NCBI GenBank assembly: GCA_003864495.1
Contig: ML133499.1
Location: 1,550,001-1,614,000, forward strand
Source: Nemopilema nomurai
Lineage: Eukaryota > Cnidaria > Scyphozoa > Rhizostomeae > Rhizostomatidae
Length of the DNA: 64,000 bases
Direction: 5' to 3'
Every line of letters begins with the position of its first letter. Position 1 is the first letter of the stretch. The notes below the pieces were generated by a model. It did no database searches. It was not told the origin of the DNA and saw nothing but the letters and a program-made list of their open reading frames with translations. Position numbers and translations under genes: made by a program. This document shows, piece by piece, positions 58,051-64,000 of the stretch.

Positions 58051-59845
58051 ACACTTCTTAGTTCGTAATTTCTCCACTTTTTTAATTTCCCTAGCAGTAC
58101 CGAGAATTCCTTAAATTTTTGTTAAGCCGAGTACTTACAAAGAATGTGTATTTTGGAATTTTTTTAAGAACCAGGCAATCAGTGGCGGTTTTAGGGAGGC
58201 ATTGGGCCGAAATCATCTGCGGAGCCCTTGTTTGAAAATTTTTCTGTTAGCCAAGATTATTTTCCAAGGTCTTTTCCATTAAATTGTTATGCTTCAAGAT
58301 GGTGCCTTTTCAATTTTTACTTAGGTGCGGAACCCTTCTGGGTTACCAAAAGCGCGGAACCCGAGGCCATCGCCCCTGCACCCCTCCCCAAAACCACCAC
58401 TGCATATAAACCGGCTATGTATTTAGTTATACAACTGGTTTAAAAGTTTCGCAATTCAAAAGTGTTGGTTATTTTTTAGTGTATAATGTATCTGTCAAAT
58501 GTCTTTTGTAAAAATTTGCAAACTGGCCATTTTTACCGTTGTAAATATTGCAAGATGGATATAAATACATGTGTGTATAGATTTCCAATATCAATGTATG
58601 ACATAGGTTGTGCGTTTGCCAGTCAAGACTATAAACATCTTAAACACAATTCCTGGCAGTAATGATAATAAAGACACAAACATCGGAGCTTGCACATGCA
58701 TATGCTGGTCTGAAATGCTTCTTAACATCAACTCTTGATATAAAATAATTGACATAAGATATCATATATAAAATGTTCTTTCAATCTGTTTTGAAATCAA
58801 TATTGCAAAAACTACTCAACAAATTAACGTCATAAAGTAAAATTTATATAGAATGCAAAGACTCTTGGCCTTATTCGGATAAGAATATGCATTTACTTTA
58901 ATATTCTAATCGCTTTTAACTTTCTAAGCTATGATGGGTTTTAACGCTTTTATTGATAATAGATATGAAATAGAAAGAATGGTCTCCAAATCATAGATGG
59001 TAACTATGAGGAGGTTTCTCAAGAAGCAGAGCTAGATCTAGGCTATAAAATAATGATCATCAAAATCTTTATACAATAGATGAAAATCGTCATGATTTAA
59101 AGTGTGTAATTGACATTTTTAATCGACAAGATAACGAGAAAGGAAAATTTGTTCTCGAAAATAGACAGGCAAAATAGACGTATAACAGAAGTTACTATGT
59201 TGGGGATTCATTTCTATTGAACAATACCTTTGCCATGTGCGAGTCTCTTATTACTTTGGGTGATTTTGCGAAAGGTTTTAAACTAAAAGTATTTACTTCC
59301 ACAATGGTTTTCTACTGACAGGATTATTATAAAACAGCATAATTGCTTCACCGAAAAGCTCAAAGATAAGGCCTTGTGTGGAAATGCTTTTCAAAGATGA
59401 CCCACCGAATTCATCCTAACATTTAACTTGAGGTCAAGAGAATTAATCCTGTAACTACAAATTAGAATTTTCGGAATTATATCAATTAACAATCGAACAA
59501 ATTGCATTTTTCTTTGTTTCCCAACTCTATCGCTGGTGTAAAGAATGGCCTAGGCACACGCTGTCCTAAGATGCAGCAAACGATAACAAAACTAACTTTC
59601 AGCAGCCACTAAATGTACCCTAAGCATTAACGTGGCCTATCATTTGTCATTGGATGCGAGACAATTGCATCGACTAGCGAAAATCATGTGACAAAACTAA
59701 AAGATAATCCAATTCGATTTCGCTACAATTAAATTACATTGTAATTTTCAGCATGTAATTTAATCATTTGGTTTTAACCGCTATTTATTACGAATCATAA
59801 CAAAAACTGATCCAAGAAAATTTGGTGAATTATAAGAAAAATTAG

Positions 59846-62800
59846 TTATGGTCTGTAAATTTTAATGGGGAAATTCTCCGTTACTAAATGATCGTCTTCA
59901 AACACAAGCACGACATTGATTTCAAATTCTGTTGAAGAAAAAGAAAACGGTGATACATCATTTCATGTAGCAAACTATAGTAGAGTGATATGGACTTGCA
60001 TGTCGTGATTTTATTTGTCGTGAGTTATACGTTTGTCATGAGTTATATTTGTCGTGAGTTATATGTTTGCCAATCTGAATAACGTGATGTTTGTTTGAGT
60101 ACAGTTATCGTGCTTTGTGTTAATCTGTACGGCTTCCTATTGTGTTTGTTTTCCTTTAAATTTGTAATGTTTTAATAATAGTCAGTTGATTTGGAAGAGG
60201 CACTCGAGGAAACACGTTGCCTTTTTCTCACTCGTCTCCTTGCCGAACCCTGAACGCAGAATCAGTTTCGTTACAATAGGGTGGAGATTAGTCTTCAGAA
60301 TTGCTTTGAAAGGCATTTGAGAATGTGAACAGATGTGTCCTGTGACAACCACTTTGAGGTACCAAACAATTATGAACCAAAAACCAATTGGCTTACCAAT
60401 TTTGAAATTAGTTGTCGCAAGTGTAGGACACGTAAACAGCCTTGGGAAGATCATGTAAATGGGTAAGGACAATCCACGGCAAATGTCACCGTCAGCAATC
60501 TGAAAAAGAAGATGACACAGCAGCGTCAGAAAATGTACTTCCATTTGAGAGCTGTAGCCAGGGGATGTCACATGATCAGACCAGCAGAATGGACGTCGAC
60601 TATGGGCTTCCTCATTCAACGCTAGAATCTGAGACGCGATTTCAAAATAAACGAGGAATTAGATTCCATTGCTTTAAAAACTTATGTAAAGATTAAAGGG
60701 CAAAGATTAGTTGAAAATGTATCGTTTGCAAGATGAAACACTATAGTTTGCAAGATGAAGACAGAGAAAGAATTTTAGAAATATTATTAAAAAAGCCTGT
60801 ACTGGCCTCAAAAGATTAGTTGGGCAGCCTGTGTATAGAAGAACAAAGGGCAACCAGCATACAAAATACATGTTTGTAAACAAAACAATACAACTTACCT
60901 GAAGGTTTTGAATTTCGGTTGCTACAAAGATACATAAATATGCTTAAACTATTAACTTGCAAATGATGCAAAGAAGAATATTACTTTTGAGACGAGGAGA
61001 AAGAGAATTTTGCCAAAGCGAATGGGGAAAAGAATATGGGAAGCTTTGTTAAAGTCAAATCAAAAACGGTTTTTAACTATATGCAAAAAATATAAATGCT
61101 TGATAGGTTGATTAAACCATAGAATGCTAGAGAAGTACACTACACCCTATGATTGAACATGAAATATAGAGCCAATAATATTGTTCCTTCTATCCTGAAA
61201 TACAGCAAACGCACTGGAATTTATTTGCCATTGCAGAACAGATTTGCCGTCACATGACTTATGAAGTATTTTAAGAAAGTACATGCAGTAGCTGACATAC
61301 CATCTTTGGCATACCCCTCCGCGCATCCTATAAAGAGACACTCACAGCATAAGTATTCATAAAACGCCTTGCAAAGCATGTAATTAGAAACGATAGCCTA
61401 CCTAGAAATCATTAGCAAAGAAATGATTGGAAACTGTAGAGAATAATTCAACACCAGTTGGGTAGTAAGTGGACCACCAATGGGGCGTCCTAATTGCAAG
61501 CTCAACAGGTAGGCTGGGGAATGAGCTTAGTCCGTTTACATTGCTTAGCCTTGCTTGATGGTGATCAGAAAGTATTGAAGAGGCTGGTAATAAACTTTTC
61601 ATTTGCTTGGCGTGTTTTTGAGGCTTGCTGGTCCTATTTGGTCCCCTCTACTTACTGCCCAACCACTGTGGACCCAGTTTAGGCCACTTTGTATTAAATT
61701 CTGATTGATTATTGGAAATTCCACATAGCGATGCATAGCGTAGATGCATAGCGAAATAGGGGCTTGCATTGTCACCCCTAGGCCGAAGAGCGATGAGAAA
61801 ATTTTGCCAATACTGAGCATTGCTGAGTCAAAGTTTCAGTTTGTTTGACCGGGGGTTCACTCCTTAATACTCACCACAGGTCTCCACTCTAACCAGTTGA
61901 AGCTCAATTGATTTGATAGTCGCTTCAGAGCTCTCTAGCACAAGCTGAAATAAATCACAAACAAGCTTGGTATGATTGTGACATGTCGCTGCATCAAAGA
62001 TGAGGAAGGGGGCATCAATGAAGGATTGATTATCACTATCTCCCTACGAAGAACTCACTTCTGGGGCACTAAATGCTAATGATCGGAGTAAGGAGGGGGG
62101 CACACTCCAAATATTCAGTTCAATGGGGTAAGTCGTACCCTAAAGACTGTTGTGGGGTGCCTCGAACCAAAAGGGCCCGCTCAATTGCTGCCACTGGGGT
62201 AAGCAAGGTGGACTAAAAGTGGTCAAAAAGTGGCTCTAGGTCACTTCTTTTCGAGGATCCTGATTTTACTGCCGAAAATTTTTATAGTCGGTGGACTGTC
62301 AGTTGGCGGTGGTCGGGTAAGTCCCCTGAGGGACTCCAGACAAGTCATAATGGAATTGTAAAAAAGGTCATACATATATATTTATATATTTTAACACTTG
62401 TAATATAACACTAAAAATCTGGATATGCAAATTTTAGTAAACAAGCGACAATTGTCGGGGAAAACCCCACGCGCTCTTGTGTATATAGTTAACAATAGCC
62501 CATTCACTTAGTACGAGCTTATCGGCATTAGCTTTATGACTCAAGTTTTTTTCTTCAAACGTGGCTGTTAGCACAAATTGCGTATACCGCACGTAATAAC
62601 CCCGTTTTCAAGAGTGGGTAAGAAACTGACTCACGATTCAAGCTTCGCAGGTATTTAGTATTGGCGTCAATCTATTGTTGTTTACATAAAATTTTCCTTG
62701 CTTGTGTTAAATCTTATTGGTTTGATTAATTGTTTTTCTTAGTTGTGATTGGTTACGATATTTTGATACTCGCTGAAAAACGTATATATACACTTGCAAT

Positions 62801-63203
62801 TTAACTTAGATAGAGAGCTTGAGAGAGAGCTTGAGACTAGTGTAAAGGAAATGCATGTCTCAGATTACGCTATTTTGATACTCGCTGAAAAACGTATATA
62901 TACACTTGCAATTTATCTTAGATAGAAAGCTCGAGAGAGAGCTTGAGACTGGTGTAAAGGAAATGTATGTCTCAGAAATGGATTCATGATATGTAACCTG
63001 GAAGATGTCTTCTTTTTGAGTACAACTCTGTGATTAAAAAGCATCTAGAACTAGCGCTTGAAGAATACTAAGAACAATTCAACAATTCAGCAAGAATGTC
63101 GAATAAATGAGCAGGAACATACTTCCCCAGTAAGCGGCTCTGTAATGGGACACAAAACACTATTCAGCTTTCCAGTGACAGAAAAGGGTGGAATTTTCAG
63201 CTT
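59846..63203 (-). CDS. VPS26C: VPS26C (DSCR3), retriever subunit, C-terminal part (5' end outside window)
   Basis: Six coding exons in transcript order: 63203-63123, 61944-61875, 61327-61301, 60921-60899, 60499-60397 and 59928-59846 (TAA). Phases agree at each GT-AG junction; together 128 residues, equal to the last 40% of the roughly 297-residue family. Recognised parts: GKLNSVLCPITEPLTGE, ESSEATIKSIELQLVRVETC, GCAEGYAKD, ATEIQNLQ, IADGDICRGLSLPIYMIFPR with LFTCPTLATTNFK, and EFEINVVLVFEDDHLVTENF. The protein has the arrestin-like VPS26 fold. It acts with VPS35L and VPS29 in retriever, returning cargo such as integrins from endosomes to the surface. The first exons lie beyond 64000. Confidence 0.95.
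60899..60921 (-). CDS. VPS26C: VPS26C microexon, 23 nt
   Basis: The acceptor is ATCTTTGTAG and the donor GTAAGT; phase 1 in, phase 0 out, coding (A)TEIQNLQ. The peptide matches the conserved ATEIQNIQ of the family, which confirms the exon despite its size. Confidence 0.88.
61301..61327 (-). CDS. VPS26C: VPS26C microexon, 27 nt
   Basis: The acceptor is CTCTTTATAG and the donor GTATGT; phase 1-1, coding (G)CAEGYAKD, matching the family's GCAEGYARD. Both microexons are separated by normal-sized introns. Confidence 0.88.
62759..62982 (+). repeat. Tandem duplication, two copies of 112 bp
   Basis: TATTTTGATACTCGCTGAAA through GTAAAGGAAATGCATGTCTC is followed directly by a second copy starting at 62871 with a few changes. 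Each contains GAGAGAGAGCTTGAGAC. It lies in a VPS26C intron. Confidence 0.88.
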
Positions 63204-64000
63204 CTGCAACGAATCAGCTCAGTCTCAATAAAGCTTATAGCACGCTGTAATAACGAACTAGCATATAATTGAGTAAATGTTGAAATAAAGTAAGAAAAAT
63301 TTAGCAATAAGAAAAAATTAACTGCCTTGGAACTGGATTATAGAAAAAGATTATTGTATATATTCTGACATATCATGATGAACTATTAAAGTTGCATAAA
63401 GTAGCAGAACCTAACTCTTGAATATTTGAAAGCCCTTTCTTGTTTACATATACTCAAATTCACATACTCTTTAGAGTAGGAAATCGTCGTAAAATGACAA
63501 AGCTAACAAAAAAGATCCGTAAGAAAGAGGTTATTGTTGACTTTGTTATGACCAATTAATGTCTATAACCATTTCACAGCTTCTTTAGAAGAGTCCAAGA
63601 GAAAGGATGAAGTCTTCTTGTTACAATTGAATTCTTCATAGAAATATAGAAAGACTCCAAAAAACGTAGATGAAAAGACCACCTAGTTTGCCCAATAATA
63701 TAGAAATTCTGGTCATTAAAAAGAAAAGCTTGTTTCGTTTGGTAAGTAGTAATTTGCATTTAACACATTATAGAAAGATACTTTTACGCCATCAAGACCA
63801 TAACGTTATTATAACAAATATCATTAACCTTTGAAAATTTTAACATAAAATAACTTTAAAATAGATAGAATATAGAAAGAGATAGAGAGTTTTATGTTAA
63901 AACCATAAACAAAAACGTTAAATTTTTTTCAAAGAATAAAGATCTTTAGAAACAAAGTGGGAAGTGAAATCCATTGAATCAAATATGTACTATAAAAAAA
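63204..64000 (-). other. VPS26C intron running out of the window, with a partial family M copy
   Basis: No further VPS26C exon (expected to encode the segment before PKFLL) is seen. At about 63570-63710 CATTTCACAGCTTCTTTAGA and CACCTAGTTTGCCCAATAAT match copy 1 of family M. The rest is AT-rich. Confidence 0.55.

Larger units (their letters stand above)
56656..59845. other. Interval between RNASEH2B start and VPS26C end
   Basis: The RNASEH2B promoter side carries the E2F-like site. The middle holds a family T element, a family M copy split by a nested MITE, and AT-rich sequence. No further gene is seen. Confidence 0.6.

Noticed and set aside
60182..60619. 145-codon minus-strand ORF over a VPS26C exon
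   Set aside because: Only 60397-60499 is exon. The ORF reads past the GTAAGC donor into intron, and the true last exon with the family C-terminus is at 59846-59928.

Overview
The window is animal nuclear DNA: AT-rich, with genes broken into short exons by GT-AG introns, and many tandem repeats and small dispersed elements. A gene joining an ShKT domain, proline-rich tracts, a von Willebrand A domain and a Cys-rich CWSG module points to a cnidarian, most likely an anthozoan. This is inferred from protein style, and the species cannot be named. I found exons by reading reading-frame phase across GT-AG junctions. Every multi-exon model below sums to whole codons, with one exception: an exon that carries an 11-bp duplication.

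Layout. 1-10918 (+): the 3' part of a large secreted modular protein gene, nine exons in the window. 10919-16874: intergenic, with a 177-bp satellite and a 21-bp minisatellite. 16875-26177 (-): a gene for a single-pass membrane protein with signal peptide, Ser/Thr-rich stalk, one EGF domain, transmembrane helix and short tail. Seven of its stalk exons are 42 bp long and lie one per unit in a tandem array of about 552-bp units. A pair of inverted 16-bp minisatellites sits in its first large intron. 26178-44071: about 18 kb almost without genes, holding a LINE 3' end, a TIR element, minisatellites and one possible small secreted-protein ORF. 44079-45500 (+): a neuronal calcium sensor protein. 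47132-56655 (-): RNase H2 subunit B, ten coding exons. 59846 to beyond 63203 (-): the 3' half of VPS26C (DSCR3), including 23- and 27-nt microexons.

The genes do not form a pathway. RNASEH2B (genome maintenance), VPS26C (endosomal retrieval) and the calcium sensor are conserved housekeeping or signalling genes. The two genes on the left are fast-evolving extracellular or surface proteins. The most notable item is the EGF gene: its EGF motif is split by an intron between cysteines 4 and 5, as in known ErbB/EGFR ligands, while its stalk is being lengthened by duplication of an exon-bearing repeat.
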